A stretch of 50,489 nucleotides of DNA. It comes from Bacillota bacterium (GTDB taxonomy: Bacteria; Bacillota; UBA4882; UBA10575). The notes below the pieces were generated by a model. It ran no database searches. It had not been told where the DNA came from and was given only the letters and a program-made list of their open reading frames with translations. Below are positions 9,269-18,046 of the stretch, in pieces. The stretch covers positions 1 through 50,489 of the forward strand of contig JAAYGG010000062.1 of NCBI GenBank assembly GCA_012727895.1. Direction: 5' to 3'. Both the position numbers and the translations under genes were made by a program. Position 1 is the first letter of the stretch; the number at the start of each line of letters is the position of its first letter.

Positions 9269-10111
9269 GTGCTCCAGGAACTCCTGCATAAGCACGGTAT
9301 TAAACCCCAGAAAAGGCTGGGCCAGAACTTCTTGGTCGACGGGAACGTGCTGCGGAAGATAACGGCTGCGGCCGGGGTGACCCCGGCTGATTCCATCCTG
9401 GAAGTGGGGGCGGGGGCCGGGGCGTTAACGAAGGCCCTGGCGGAGCAGGCGGGAATGGTGACGGCGGTGGAAAAAGACCGGTCACTGGCGCCGGTTCTCC
9501 GGGAGGTAATGGGGGAAAGAGAGAATCTCCGGCTGATTTTTGCGGATATTCTCAAGGTGGATCTGCAGGCGCTCTTGGCCAATGAAGGGTCCACGGGCGC
9601 CGGTATGAACCTTAAGGTGGTAGCCAATATCCCCTATTATATAACTTCCCCGCTCATCTTCCATCTCCTGGAATCCGGGATCAACTGGAGGCTCCTGGTT
9701 TTCCTGGTCCAGAAAGAGGTGGCGGAGCGCATTGCCGCGGCGCCGGGGAGTAAAAGGTACGGTGCTTTATCCGTTGGGGTTCAGTACCACGCGGAGGTCG
9801 AATTGTTGGGGACCGTACCGCCCAGTGTCTTTTTCCCCCGTCCGCAGGTGAGTTCGGCCATTCTCCGGCTTGTACCCAAGAAAAAAGAGGGTTCCGCGGA
9901 GACAGAACGTCTCTTTAAATTATTGGTACGCACCGTCTTTAATGCACGCAGGAAGACCATGGCCAAAGCCTTGCGGGGGATTGCCCCGGAATTAGGGGGA
10001 GAAAAACGCCTGCAAGAAGCCTTCCAAGCCTTAGGTCTCGACCCCGGGGGAAGGGGAGAAGATCTTTCGGTGGCGGACTTCTTATCACTGGCGTCCTATT
10101 TAGCAGAATGA
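9269..10111 (+). CDS. rsmA: 16S rRNA (adenine1518/1519-N6)-dimethyltransferase RsmA/KsgA
   Basis: Dimethylates two adjacent adenosines in the 3' hairpin of 16S rRNA. Signatures are QNFLVDGNVLRKI, SAM motif I ILEVGAGAGALTKAL (about residues 43-57) and catalytic NIPYYITSP near residue 119. Length (280 aa) is normal. The start is taken as GTG 9269, which places RLGQNFLVD at the usual distance from the N-terminus, but no Shine-Dalgarno is visible. The frame stays open upstream into the preceding gene without any ATG, GTG or TTG. Tight spacing to the next gene suggests an operon. Confidence 0.92.
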   Translation: MLQELLHKHGIKPQKRLGQNFLVDGNVLRKITAAAGVTPADSILEVGAGAGALTKALAEQAGMVTAVEKDRSLAPVLREVMGERENLRLIFADILKVDLQALLANEGSTGAGMNLKVVANIPYYITSPLIFHLLESGINWRLLVFLVQKEVAERIAAAPGSKRYGALSVGVQYHAEVELLGTVPPSVFFPRPQVSSAILRLVPKKKEGSAETERLFKLLVRTVFNARRKTMAKALRGIAPELGGEKRLQEAFQALGLDPGGRGEDLSVADFLSLASYLAE

Positions 10112-10121
10112 GGAGAGGATT

Positions 10122-10604
10122 ATGTATTATATAAGTCCTACCAAAGGACGGCTCACCTTTGAACAGATGTTCCGGGATATTATCAGTTTTACCAGAGAGG
10201 CGCCGGAAGAGAATTACAAGTTGATTGTTGGCACCGATTCGCAAATGCGTGATGATATTTGTTGTTATGTTACAGCTGTGATTATTCTCCGGGAGGGTAA
10301 AGGCGGGAGATTCTATTACACCCGCGAGCGGGAGAAGAAAAAACTCAATTTAAAACAGAGGATTTTCATGGAAACCGCACGGAGCCTGGGAGTGGCCTCA
10401 CGCCTGACAGAAAGGCTGGCCACTGTGGGTTTTGAGGCTTTTAAGGAACCGAATATCGAGATCCATTTGGACATTGGCAAACAGGGCCGCACCAAGGATA
10501 TTATCCGGGAAGTAGTAGGCATGGTAGTGGGCAGCGGCTTTGGAGCGCGGATTAAGCCCGAGTCTTATGGAGCATTTAAAGTAGCGGATCGCTTTACCAA
10601 GTGA
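10122..10604 (+). CDS. YkuK-like ribonuclease H-like protein (DUF458)
   Basis: A 160-residue protein resembling the YkuK/DUF458 family of predicted RNase H-fold nucleases. The first acidic core residue is in LIVGTDSQ (D39), followed by beta-strands around CCYVTAVII and, near the C-terminus, IEIHLDIGKQGRTKDIIREVVGMVVGSG with further acidic residues. The start follows GAGGAGAGG closely. It directly follows rsmA, 10 bases after its stop. Family function is not experimentally settled; nucleic-acid processing is inferred from the fold. Confidence 0.82.
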   Translation: MYYISPTKGRLTFEQMFRDIISFTREAPEENYKLIVGTDSQMRDDICCYVTAVIILREGKGGRFYYTREREKKKLNLKQRIFMETARSLGVASRLTERLATVGFEAFKEPNIEIHLDIGKQGRTKDIIREVVGMVVGSGFGARIKPESYGAFKVADRFTK

Positions 10605-10686
10605 CTGCTTTTTCCTTGCAGGCTTTTCCTTTTGTGAATCCAGGCAGGAATTATGGGAAAAATGTCAAAATAATACAAAAGTTAAC

Positions 10687-10746
10687 GGGTGTACCCGGCA
10701 GCCGTGCAAGACCGGTGAACAGCCGTACTGACGGGAGCACGGGAGG
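10687..10746 (+). promoter_or_regulatory. Structured leader before the tandem-GGDEF gene, class unknown
   Basis: Several pairings crowd into 60 bases: GGGTGTACCC (10687-10696), an outer 6-bp stem CCGTGC/GCACGG (10702-10707 with 10737-10742), a palindrome ACCGGT inside it and an inner CCGT-ACTG-ACGG hairpin. The outer stem's 3' arm runs into the ribosome binding site (GGGAGG 10741-10746). I do not recognise a known riboswitch, including either cyclic-di-GMP class. Confidence 0.4.
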
Positions 10747-10754
10747 TTCATGGG

Positions 10755-11846
10755 ATGTTAATGGGGAACCTATTCTTTGATCCACAGACAGGCCTGGGTA
10801 ATTTTTTTGGGTTGTTGAAAGCAGCCACCAACGGTACTTTTGGTACAAAAGGGACCATTATCACCCTTGATCTCACAGAATTGATTAAGGATGAAACAAA
10901 TGATAAAAAAACGATCGATTCCTGTATCCGGGCACTGGCCGGCCTGATTCGTGCGGAGATCACCAGGGATGATTACCGGCGCATGGCAGCTTTTCGCATT
11001 GGCGACGGGGAGTTCGTTATTGTCCTGCCCGAGAAGACACAGGCGGAAGCGGAGAACCTGGCCGCCGAGATTAACCTCCTCTTCCGGGAGAAAGCCTCCT
11101 GGCACTCGGTACCCGGCGTTGAGGTATGCACCGGTACAGCAACCTATGGTGAATACGGGAAAAACGGCGCCTCCGTTTCCACTATCCTGAAAGCCGCCTA
11201 TCTGGCCTTGGCCGACTGCAGGTATGCGGAGTTTCCCATGCATCTTCCCATCTGGGCGGAGAAACTTATTGACCATATGGTGGAAAGGGTATATGAAACC
11301 TTGGATCTGCTGGACGAGGCTTTTACCCTTGCCCTTAATGACGAGATCTCCGGTTTGCCCAATTACCGGGCGGCGGAGCTGTTTTTAGAGCAGATGCTTG
11401 AGAAGTACCGGCGGTACGGGGAGCCTTGCAGCTTGTTATTGATTGACGGCGACAATTTAAAACAATATAATCTTCTCGGTTACCAACAGGGCAACCGGAT
11501 GATTCGTGAGCTTGCCACCTTGCTCAAAAATGCATTACGCCATAATGACCGGGTGGCCCGTTGGTTGTCCGGCGATGAATTTCTGGTCTTTTTGCATAAT
11601 GCCGATCATCATTTTGCCGTGCAAATAGGAGAGAGACTGCGGGCGGCAGTGGAAGAAGGAAGCAAGGATTGGCCGTATCCGGTTACGATCTCGGTCGGGG
11701 TTGCCACTTGCCCCGAGGACGGGGTGACCGGGGAGGAACTCCTGGCCAAAGCGGAAGAGGCCAATAACGCGGCGAAACTGGGAGGAAAAAACCAGGTCTG
11801 CGGGGCAAACGGCTGTTACCGCGGACCCGTGCGTTTCCAGGAATGA
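10755..11846 (+). CDS. Tandem GGDEF-domain protein (one degenerate, one probably active)
   Basis: A 363-residue cytoplasmic protein without membrane segments. The first GGDEF-like unit (about residues 1-165) ends in a signature RIGDGEF and is probably impaired. The second unit (about 195-355) has LLIDGDNLKQYNLLGYQQGNR and signature WLSGDEFLVFL, close to SGDEF of active diguanylate cyclases, then a typical ISVGVATCPEDG. It could make cyclic-di-GMP from two GTP, with the N-terminal unit sensing GTP or dimerising. ATG 10755 follows GGGAGG 10741-10746 after 8 bases; ATG 10761 is an alternative. A structured leader precedes it and recA follows. Confidence 0.85.
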   Translation: MLMGNLFFDPQTGLGNFFGLLKAATNGTFGTKGTIITLDLTELIKDETNDKKTIDSCIRALAGLIRAEITRDDYRRMAAFRIGDGEFVIVLPEKTQAEAENLAAEINLLFREKASWHSVPGVEVCTGTATYGEYGKNGASVSTILKAAYLALADCRYAEFPMHLPIWAEKLIDHMVERVYETLDLLDEAFTLALNDEISGLPNYRAAELFLEQMLEKYRRYGEPCSLLLIDGDNLKQYNLLGYQQGNRMIRELATLLKNALRHNDRVARWLSGDEFLVFLHNADHHFAVQIGERLRAAVEEGSKDWPYPVTISVGVATCPEDGVTGEELLAKAEEANNAAKLGGKNQVCGANGCYRGPVRFQE

Positions 11847-11925
11847 ACCGGTTGCACCATGGGGAAAGCGGTTCCATGAGGGAAGCGGCTGCAGGTATAT
11901 GAAGTTTGGGAAAGGGTGGTAAAAA

Positions 11926-13002
11926 ATGGCGGCGGATGAAAGACAAAAGGCTTTGGATATGGCCTTACTGCAAATCGAAAAACAGTTTGGCAAAGGTTCC
12001 ATTATGAAACTGGGTGAAGCAGGCGCCAAGATGCAAGTGGACTTTATCCCTACCGGCGCGATCACGCTGGATTTGGCTTTAGGGATTGGGGGTGTTCCCC
12101 GGGGGAGGATCGTCGAGATTTACGGACCGGAGGCCTCCGGAAAAACTACAGTGGCGTTGCATATTGTGGCGGAGGCACAAAAACTGGGCGGGATTGCCGC
12201 CTTTATCGATGCCGAGCATGCGCTGGACCCCATTTACGCCAGGAACTTAGGGGTGGATATTGACAATCTCCTGATTTCCCAGCCGGACACGGGGGAACAG
12301 GCCTTGGAGATCGCCGAAGCCCTGGTCCGCAGCGGGGCCGTGGACGTGATTGTCGTCGACTCCGTGGCTGCCCTGACTCCCCGGGCGGAGCTGGAGGGAG
12401 AGATGGGCGACGCCCATGTGGGCCTGCAGGCCCGGTTAATGTCCCAGGCCCTGCGGAAGCTGACCGGCGCCATCAACAAATCACAGACAGTGGCGATCTT
12501 TATCAACCAGATCCGGGAGAAGGTCGGGGTGATCTTTGGCAACCCGGAGGTAACCCCCGGCGGCCGGGCGTTAAAGTTCTATTCTTCGGTCCGCCTGGAA
12601 GTCCGGAAAACCGAGACCTTGAAACAAGGGAATGAATTGGTGGGGAACCGGATCCGGGTGAAAGTGGTCAAGAACAAGGTGGCGCCTCCTTTTAAAGAGG
12701 CGGAACTGGATATCCTGTACGGGAAAGGCATTTCCAAAACCGGTTGTCTGCTGGATCTGGCCGTAGCCCATGGCATCATCAATAAAAGCGGCGCTTGGTT
12801 TTCCTTTGGCGAGATCCGGCTCGGGCAGGGGCGGGAGAATTCCCGTGATTTTCTGGACGGAAACCCGGAACTGGTCGCGGAGATTGAAAAGGCCCTCTAC
12901 CCCAAACTGGGTTTGGCCAGGAAAGAAGAGTCCCTAAGTGCGGAAAGGCGCAAAGAAGCTGAAGGGGAAAAGGATAAGGCCGGCAGAAAAACGCAAAAAT
13001 GA
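11926..13002 (+). CDS. recA: Recombinase RecA
   Basis: ATP-dependent strand exchange and LexA co-protease. Walker A is GPEASGKTT (residues 67-75), Walker B is [11 protein letters not shown], and loop L2 ([22 protein letters not shown]) is intact. The C-terminus is a Lys/Glu-rich tail. Length (358 aa) is normal. The start follows AAGGGTGG. I saw no Firmicutes-type LexA box (GAAC-N4-GTTC) in the 79 bases upstream. The stop overlaps the recX start (ATGA), and recA-recX coupling is common. Confidence 0.98.
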   Translation: MAADERQKALDMALLQIEKQFGKGSIMKLGEAGAKMQVDFIPTGAITLDLALGIGGVPRGRIVEIYGPEASGKTTVALHIVAEAQKLGGIAAFIDAEHALDPIYARNLGVDIDNLLISQPDTGEQALEIAEALVRSGAVDVIVVDSVAALTPRAELEGEMGDAHVGLQARLMSQALRKLTGAINKSQTVAIFINQIREKVGVIFGNPEVTPGGRALKFYSSVRLEVRKTETLKQGNELVGNRIRVKVVKNKVAPPFKEAELDILYGKGISKTGCLLDLAVAHGIINKSGAWFSFGEIRLGQGRENSRDFLDGNPELVAEIEKALYPKLGLARKEESLSAERRKEAEGEKDKAGRKTQK

Positions 13003-13463
13003 GCGAAAGGCCTACCCCTATGGAACAGGCCCTGGTCTTGCTCAGCCGGAGAGATTATACCTGCCAGGGATTGACAGCCGCTCTGGCAAAGAAGGGTTAT
13101 ACGGAAACGGAGATCCGGATGGCCGTAGAGAAGCTCATGGATTGGGGCTATCTGAATGACCGGGCGTATGCGGTTGCGGAAATTGACCGGTTGAAACAGG
13201 ACGGGAGAAGCCGGGCGTATATCCGGCACCGGCTGGAGGTGGCCGGCGTGGCGCCGGCAATTATTGATGAAGAAATCGACAAGGGCTATCCGCAGGAGGA
13301 GGAAGAGAAGATCTTACATGCCTGGTGGCGGAAGTTCCGGGAACGCCTGGAAGGAAGGGCGCCTACAGGGCGGGAGCGGCTTAAGTGGGCAAGGCGGTTA
13401 CTCTCGGCCGGTTTCCCTTCCGAAAGCGTAGAGGCATGTTTTGAGAAGGATCAGGACTCTTGA
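12999..13463 (+). CDS. recX: RecA regulator RecX
   Basis: Binds RecA filaments and limits recombination. The helical repeats of the family are visible: [24 protein letters not shown], then [21 protein letters not shown], and a third repeat with [14 protein letters not shown]. Length (154 aa) is on the short side of normal. It overlaps recA by 4 bases. Its stop codon overlaps the -35 box of the rny promoter. Confidence 0.9.
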   Translation: MSERPTPMEQALVLLSRRDYTCQGLTAALAKKGYTETEIRMAVEKLMDWGYLNDRAYAVAEIDRLKQDGRSRAYIRHRLEVAGVAPAIIDEEIDKGYPQEEEEKILHAWWRKFRERLEGRAPTGRERLKWARRLLSAGFPSESVEACFEKDQDS

Positions 13464-13488
13464 CAGTGTTTTTTAAAAAAGATACAAT
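13460..13488 (+). promoter_or_regulatory. Sigma-A promoter for rny
   Basis: TTGACA (13460-13465), a 17-base spacer and TACAAT (13483-13488), 11 of 12 consensus positions. The -35 overlaps the recX stop. A small hairpin (AGCCG/CGGCT, about 13512-13532) lies in the untranslated leader. Confidence 0.85.
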
Positions 13489-13573
13489 TTAAGCGAGAAG
13501 AACGACATAATAGCCGGGTTCTTACTCGGCTTTATTAGCTTTTGGGTTCTTTTTCACTGAGGAGGTGTAGGGA

Positions 13574-15112
13574 ATAGAGGTTTGGGCAATCTTTAAATAT
13601 TTGGTCTTGGTTATCCTGAGTGTATTGGGCGGAGTCTTACTGGAGAACTTCCGCGCAGCAATGCAGTTGCGCTCAGCGAGAGAAACCGCCAAGAAGATAT
13701 TGGAAGAGTCGGAAAAGGAAGGCGAGGCCCAGAAGAGAGAGGCTATCTTAGAGGCGAAAGAGGAAGCCTTAAGAATCAAAAACGAACTGGAACGGGAGAT
13801 CCGCGAGCGGCGTAATGATATTCAGCGTTTGGAAAAAAGGTTGATACAGAGGGAAGAAAATCTTGACCGCAAGGCGGAAATCCTGGAAAAAAGGGAGGAA
13901 AACCTAAGCAGGAGAGAGGAAGAAACAGAAAAACTCCAAATTGAACTGAAAAATCAGATCAAGAAGAAGCAAGAGGAATTGGAGGCTATTTCCGGGTTGA
14001 CCGCCGAGGAGGCCAAAAAGATTCTCCTGATGGAACTGGAGAACGAACTGACCCAAGAGATGGCGGTGCGCATCCGGGAAGCGGAGGCAAGGATAAAGGA
14101 GGAATCGGAGAAAAAATCCAGGGAGATTTTGTCCACAGCCATCCAGAGATATGCCGCGGACCACGTGGCGGAAGCCACTGTTTCTGTGGTTTCATTACCC
14201 AATGATGAAATGAAAGGGAGAATTATCGGCCGGGAAGGGAGGAATATCCGGGCTTTAGAGACCCTGACCGGAATTGACTTGATTATTGATGATACGCCGG
14301 AAGCGGTAATTCTCTCCGGATTTGACCCAGTCCGGCGGGAAGTGGCCCGGCTGGCGCTGGAACGGTTGATTGCGGACGGCCGGATTCACCCGGCCAGGAT
14401 TGAGGAGATGGTGGAGAAGGCCCGCAAGGAAGTGGAGAGCGTAATCAAAGAAGAAGGAGAACAAGCCGTTATTGAAGTGGGCATCCACGGGTTGCACCCG
14501 GAACTTATCCGGCTGTTGGGCCGTTTGCATTACCGGACCAGTTACGGGCAGAATGTTTTGAAACACTCGATTGAAGTTGCCCACCTGGCCGGTTTAATCG
14601 CAGCTGAACTGGGTGTGGATGTCGGTTTGGCAAAAAGAGCCGGGTTGCTCCATGATATCGGCAAAGCCATTGATCATGAAGTGGAAGGCTCCCATGTGAG
14701 CATCGGGGCGGAAATGGCGAAAAAATACCGGGAGTCCCCGGCGGTGGTTCATGCCATTGCCGCCCACCATGGCGATATTGAACCCAATTCCATCATTGCC
14801 GTCCTGGTCCAGGCAGCGGATGCCATTTCCGCAGCCCGGCCGGGTGCGCGGCGGGAAACCTTGGAAAGCTACCTGAAACGCTTGGAGAGACTGGAGAGTA
14901 TTGCCAATTCCTTCAGCGGGGTGGAGAAGGTCTATGCGGTGCAAGCCGGCAGGGAGATCCGGATTATGGTTAAGCCGGAAAAGATCGATGACGCCACTGC
15001 CGTGCTTACCGCAAGGGAAGTTGCGAAGAAGATCGAAGAAGAATTGGAATATCCCGGACAGATTAAGGTTACCGTAATAAGAGAGACCAGAGCGGTTGAT
15101 TACGCCAAATAG
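13574..15112 (+). CDS. rny: Ribonuclease Y, apparent AUA start
   Basis: Membrane-anchored endoribonuclease that initiates mRNA decay. Order: N-terminal membrane segment, long Glu/Lys/Arg-rich coiled coil (about residues 30-190), KH domain ([19 protein letters not shown]), HD domain ([11 protein letters not shown] then [12 protein letters not shown]) and the C-terminal region. The start is unusual: in this frame a TAG lies at 13568-13570, and GGAGGTG (13561-13567) is ideally spaced for ATA at 13574. The first canonical start is TTG 13601, which has no ribosome binding site and would trim the membrane segment. With ATA the length is 512 aa, normal for the family. ymdB lies two genes downstream, as is common in Firmicutes. 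Confidence 0.93.
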   Translation: MEVWAIFKYLVLVILSVLGGVLLENFRAAMQLRSARETAKKILEESEKEGEAQKREAILEAKEEALRIKNELEREIRERRNDIQRLEKRLIQREENLDRKAEILEKREENLSRREEETEKLQIELKNQIKKKQEELEAISGLTAEEAKKILLMELENELTQEMAVRIREAEARIKEESEKKSREILSTAIQRYAADHVAEATVSVVSLPNDEMKGRIIGREGRNIRALETLTGIDLIIDDTPEAVILSGFDPVRREVARLALERLIADGRIHPARIEEMVEKARKEVESVIKEEGEQAVIEVGIHGLHPELIRLLGRLHYRTSYGQNVLKHSIEVAHLAGLIAAELGVDVGLAKRAGLLHDIGKAIDHEVEGSHVSIGAEMAKKYRESPAVVHAIAAHHGDIEPNSIIAVLVQAADAISAARPGARRETLESYLKRLERLESIANSFSGVEKVYAVQAGREIRIMVKPEKIDDATAVLTAREVAKKIEEELEYPGQIKVTVIRETRAVDYAK

Positions 15113-15168
15113 CCGGGGAAGATTCGCCGCGGCCTATACGGGTAGGCGGGCGTAAGGGGGGGGACAGG

Positions 15169-15693
15169 GTGAAAGGAGTCTTTTGGAAAGAGGGAGAACC
15201 TTTTACCAATTCCATGAGCCTAATTGTGTCCTTGCTCATCCGGTATCCGGAGATCGCCACCCTCAGTCTAAACCCGGAGGAAGGCTCTTTTGCCTTTTCG
15301 TTCATTTTTAAACGGGCGTTTTCACCGGCGGAAATCAAAGAACTCCGGGAAAGCTTGACGGAGAGCCTTTACGCCATGCTGGAATTGAAAAACCAGCAAC
15401 CGTCGGTCTTGAAGATCTCCTGCCGCAAGTTAAAGGGGTTCAGTTTTTTAGAACTGAAACGGGATATCCTCTCTTTTTCGCAGGAAGAGATAACATTGGT
15501 GATAGGGATTATCGCAAGCAAGTATGCGGAGGAGATTATCAAGGACGAAGACGAGGGAATTGCCGAAGACGAGCAGCTTTTCCAGGAAGAGATGATCGAC
15601 CACATGCTGGAGGATTTAAAGGATACCAGGCAGGAGAGGCGGTTAATTGGTATCAGGGAAGAAGGAAGGGTAATGATTTTTAACCATTCATGA
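15169..15693 (+). CDS. Conserved-looking hypothetical protein between rny and ymdB
   Basis: A 174-residue soluble, acidic protein that I do not recognise. The N-terminal half (about 1-85) alternates hydrophobic strands and helices (SLIVSLLIRYPEIATLSL); the C-terminal half is strongly acidic (KDEDEGIAEDEQLFQEEMID) and probably helical. No signal peptide, membrane span or Cys pair. GTG 15169 is preceded by an 8-G run (15156-15163). Its place in the rny-ymdB-spoVS run suggests RNA turnover or sporulation timing, but that is only context. Confidence 0.75.
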   Translation: MKGVFWKEGEPFTNSMSLIVSLLIRYPEIATLSLNPEEGSFAFSFIFKRAFSPAEIKELRESLTESLYAMLELKNQQPSVLKISCRKLKGFSFLELKRDILSFSQEEITLVIGIIASKYAEEIIKDEDEGIAEDEQLFQEEMIDHMLEDLKDTRQERRLIGIREEGRVMIFNHS

Positions 15694-15707
15694 ATTTCTT
15701 GAAGAAG

Positions 15708-15740
15708 AACCCACCAGTAATTCTCTGGTGGGTTCGTTTG
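15708..15740 (+). terminator. Hairpin terminator after the 15169 gene
   Basis: A perfect 10-bp stem, AACCCACCAG (15708-15717) with CTGGTGGGTT (15725-15734), and a 7-base loop. Only CGTTTG follows, so the T-tract is poor; partial termination is likely. Confidence 0.6.
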
Positions 15741-15784
15741 CAGATGCCCAGATTATAGCATTATATTAAGCTAAGGAGAACAGA

Positions 15785-16570
15785 ATGGTCAGACTTTTAT
15801 TCTTAGGGGATATTGTCGGGAAGCCGGGCAGAAGGGTGGTTAAGGAGTGTCTGCCCGCCTTAATTGAGGAATTGCGCCTTGATTTGGTGGTGGCCAACGG
15901 GGAGAATGCCGCCGGCGGTTTCGGCCTCACTTTAGAGGTGGCGGAGGAACTCTTCGGCGCCGGCATCGATGTCATAACCATGGGTAATCATACATGGAAA
16001 AACCCGGAGATCACCAAGGTCTTTGCCTGTTATGAACAGGTGTTGCGTCCGGCCAATTACCCTCCGGAGACGTCCGGCGCCGGTTTTGGCTTCTTTCGTG
16101 CCCGCAATGGCTACCAGGTGGGAATTCTAAACCTCTTGGGGCAGGTTTACATCGATCCTCCCCTGTCCTGCCCTTTCCAAACCGGGCAAGAATTGTTAAA
16201 ATATATGAAGGAGAAGACCCCTTTTCTGCTGGTGGATTTTCATGCGGAAGCCACCTCGGAAAAAGTGGCGTTTGCCAATTATGTGGCGGGTTTGGCCTCC
16301 ACGGTCGTTGGGACGCATACCCATATCACAACGGCGGACGAGAGAATTCTTCCCGGTGGAACAGGCTACATTACCGATGTGGGAATGTGCGGCCCTGTTA
16401 ACTCGGTTTTGGGGATCAAAACCGAATTGGCGGTGAAGAAGTTCGTGACCAAGTTGCCAGTACGGTTTGCCGTGGCCTCCGGGGAAACGGAACTCAACGG
16501 GTTGTTTGTGGAATGGGACGCAGAGGGACGGACGGTACTTGTCGAGAGGGTAAAACGGGTGAAAGGGTAA
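15785..16570 (+). CDS. ymdB: YmdB-family metallophosphoesterase
   Basis: A two-metal phosphodiesterase of the family that cleaves 2',3'- and 3',5'-cyclic nucleotides; in Bacillus it affects biofilm and motility fates. Motifs in order: FLGDIVGKPGR, VVANGENAAGGFGLT, TMGNHTWKNPE, LVDFHAEATSEK and VGTHTHITTAD. Length (261 aa) is normal. TAAGGAG precedes the ATG. The order rny-(unknown)-ymdB-spoVS is close to the classical Bacillus layout, with one gene inserted. Confidence 0.94.
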   Translation: MVRLLFLGDIVGKPGRRVVKECLPALIEELRLDLVVANGENAAGGFGLTLEVAEELFGAGIDVITMGNHTWKNPEITKVFACYEQVLRPANYPPETSGAGFGFFRARNGYQVGILNLLGQVYIDPPLSCPFQTGQELLKYMKEKTPFLLVDFHAEATSEKVAFANYVAGLASTVVGTHTHITTADERILPGGTGYITDVGMCGPVNSVLGIKTELAVKKFVTKLPVRFAVASGETELNGLFVEWDAEGRTVLVERVKRVKG

Positions 16571-16586
16571 AAAATCAAAAAGAAAA

Positions 16587-16613
16587 AAGGAATTTACTGG
16601 CGAGTGGGAAAAT
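16587..16613 (+). promoter_or_regulatory. Possible sigma-H promoter for spoVS
   Basis: AAGGAATTT (16587-16595), a 12-base gap and GAAAAT (16608-16613) resemble the sigma-H pattern (AGGAWWW, then GAAT). In Bacillus spoVS is known to be sigma-H dependent. The -10 half departs from GAAT. Confidence 0.35.
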
Positions 16614-16652
16614 ATTACTAAAGGAATAGTTTTTAGGAGGGGAGATCAAGTA

Positions 16653-16913
16653 ATGGAGATATTAAAGGTTTCGGCAAAGTCTAATCCCAACTCGGTAGCT
16701 GGTGCTTTAGCCGGGGTATTGCGGGAGAAAGGCGCGGCGGAGATTCAAGCTATTGGCGCGGGTGCTTTGAACCAGGCGGTAAAAGCGGTGGCGATTGCCA
16801 GAGGCTTTGTCGCTCCCAGCGGCATCGATTTGATTTGTATCCCCGCTTTTACCGATATTATCATCGACGGAGAGGAACGGACTGCGATTAAACTGATTGT
16901 TGAACCTCGCTAA
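16653..16913 (+). CDS. spoVS: Stage V sporulation protein S
   Basis: A small Alba-like sporulation protein. All 86 residues match the compact SpoVS pattern: EILKVSAKSNPNSVAGALAG, IQAIGAGALNQAVKAVAIARGFV and the IPAFTDIIIDGEERTAIKLIVEP end. AGGAGGGGAG precedes the ATG. In Bacillus it promotes coat assembly and septation timing. The dipeptidase start follows its stop by one base, so the two are probably co-translated. Confidence 0.97.
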   Translation: MEILKVSAKSNPNSVAGALAGVLREKGAAEIQAIGAGALNQAVKAVAIARGFVAPSGIDLICIPAFTDIIIDGEERTAIKLIVEPR

Positions 16914-16914
16914 G

Positions 16915-17883
16915 ATGGTAACGGATGAAGAGAGAGGTTTATCCGCGTATTGGCCGGTAATTGACGGTCATGCCGATACTGTTGTTCAGGCAAAGAAAGA
17001 AGGGAGAAGTTTTTTCCATTACAGTACCCGGGGGCATCTTGATCTTCCCCGCTTGCGCCAAGCCGGTATTGACCTGCAAGTGCTGGCGATTTGCGCGGGA
17101 AAACGTCAAAACCCATACCGTTGGGTTGAAAAACTCCTTGATTCCTGGGAAGAAGAATATCAATCCAGCCCGGACCGGCCAATCTGGATTAAGAGCCCGG
17201 GAGATTTTCTCCGCTGGGAGCGGGAGAAGGGAACAGGGGTTATTTTAGGCCTGGAAGGGGCCGAACCCTTGGAAGAGAGTCTGGATAACCTGGAAAAACT
17301 CTATGCCCGTGGGATCCGGATCCTCTCCCTGACTTGGAATCATCCCAATTCATTTGCTTGTGGCAGCGGTTGCCGCAACGACTCCGGGCTTACCTCATTA
17401 GGCAAGGAAGTCATTCGCCTTGCGGAAAAATTAGGAATGCTACTGGATCTATCTCATCTTGCCCCCAAAAGTTTTCGGGAGGCAATTTTTTTCAGCAGGC
17501 AACCGGCGTTTGTTTCCCATGCCAATATCTACGACCTGTGCCCGCATCCCCGGAATTTGACCGCAGAACAGGTAAGGGCGGTTGCGGCAAAAGAAGGAGT
17601 GATTGGGCTCACTTTTTATCCGGATTTTATCAGCAAAAACCCGATGCCCGGTTGTGCGGAATGGCTTTTCCACCTGGAGTACCTTTTGCAGAGGGCGGGG
17701 GCGGACCATATTGCCCTGGGGGGAGATTTTGACGGGATAGAAAAGACCCTCCATGATCTGCAGGAGGTACGGGATCTTCCTTATTTGGTAGGAATGATGG
17801 TCGCAGAAGGATTGGAAGAAAGAACCGTAGCAAAGATTCTAGGCGGTAATCTCTATGCTTTGTTTAAAAAAGTTTTTACCTAA
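16915..17883 (+). CDS. Membrane-dipeptidase family (peptidase M19) enzyme
   Basis: A zinc dipeptidase of the renal dipeptidase family, 322 aa. Metal and catalytic motifs: DGHADT (first His/Asp pair), the bridging Glu in LGLEGAEPL, LTWNHPNSFACG, DLSHLAPKSF, VSHANIYDLCPHPRNLT and ALGGDFDG. No signal peptide is visible, so the enzyme is probably cytoplasmic. ATG 16915 is 1 base after the spoVS stop and lacks its own clear ribosome binding site. A substrate such as a peptidoglycan-derived or D-amino-acid dipeptide is a guess from the family. Confidence 0.92.
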   Translation: MVTDEERGLSAYWPVIDGHADTVVQAKKEGRSFFHYSTRGHLDLPRLRQAGIDLQVLAICAGKRQNPYRWVEKLLDSWEEEYQSSPDRPIWIKSPGDFLRWEREKGTGVILGLEGAEPLEESLDNLEKLYARGIRILSLTWNHPNSFACGSGCRNDSGLTSLGKEVIRLAEKLGMLLDLSHLAPKSFREAIFFSRQPAFVSHANIYDLCPHPRNLTAEQVRAVAAKEGVIGLTFYPDFISKNPMPGCAEWLFHLEYLLQRAGADHIALGGDFDGIEKTLHDLQEVRDLPYLVGMMVAEGLEERTVAKILGGNLYALFKKVFT

Positions 17884-18046
17884 ATTTAATTCCAGCTTAG
17901 CCAGGCTGCTGCAAACCCTGCCGCTATTTACTTGGAGGTGAAACAGTAATGTAAGAGAATCTCTTAGCCAAGAAGGTCTTCCCGGCAAATCGTAACAGGG
18001 AACAAACCCGGTGCGCAAGCACGACTTCACAAAAGGAGATGCAGCC

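Noticed and set aside
11847-11925. A LexA (SOS) box before recA
   Set aside because: No GAAC-N4-GTTC palindrome is present; control of recA may come from further upstream.
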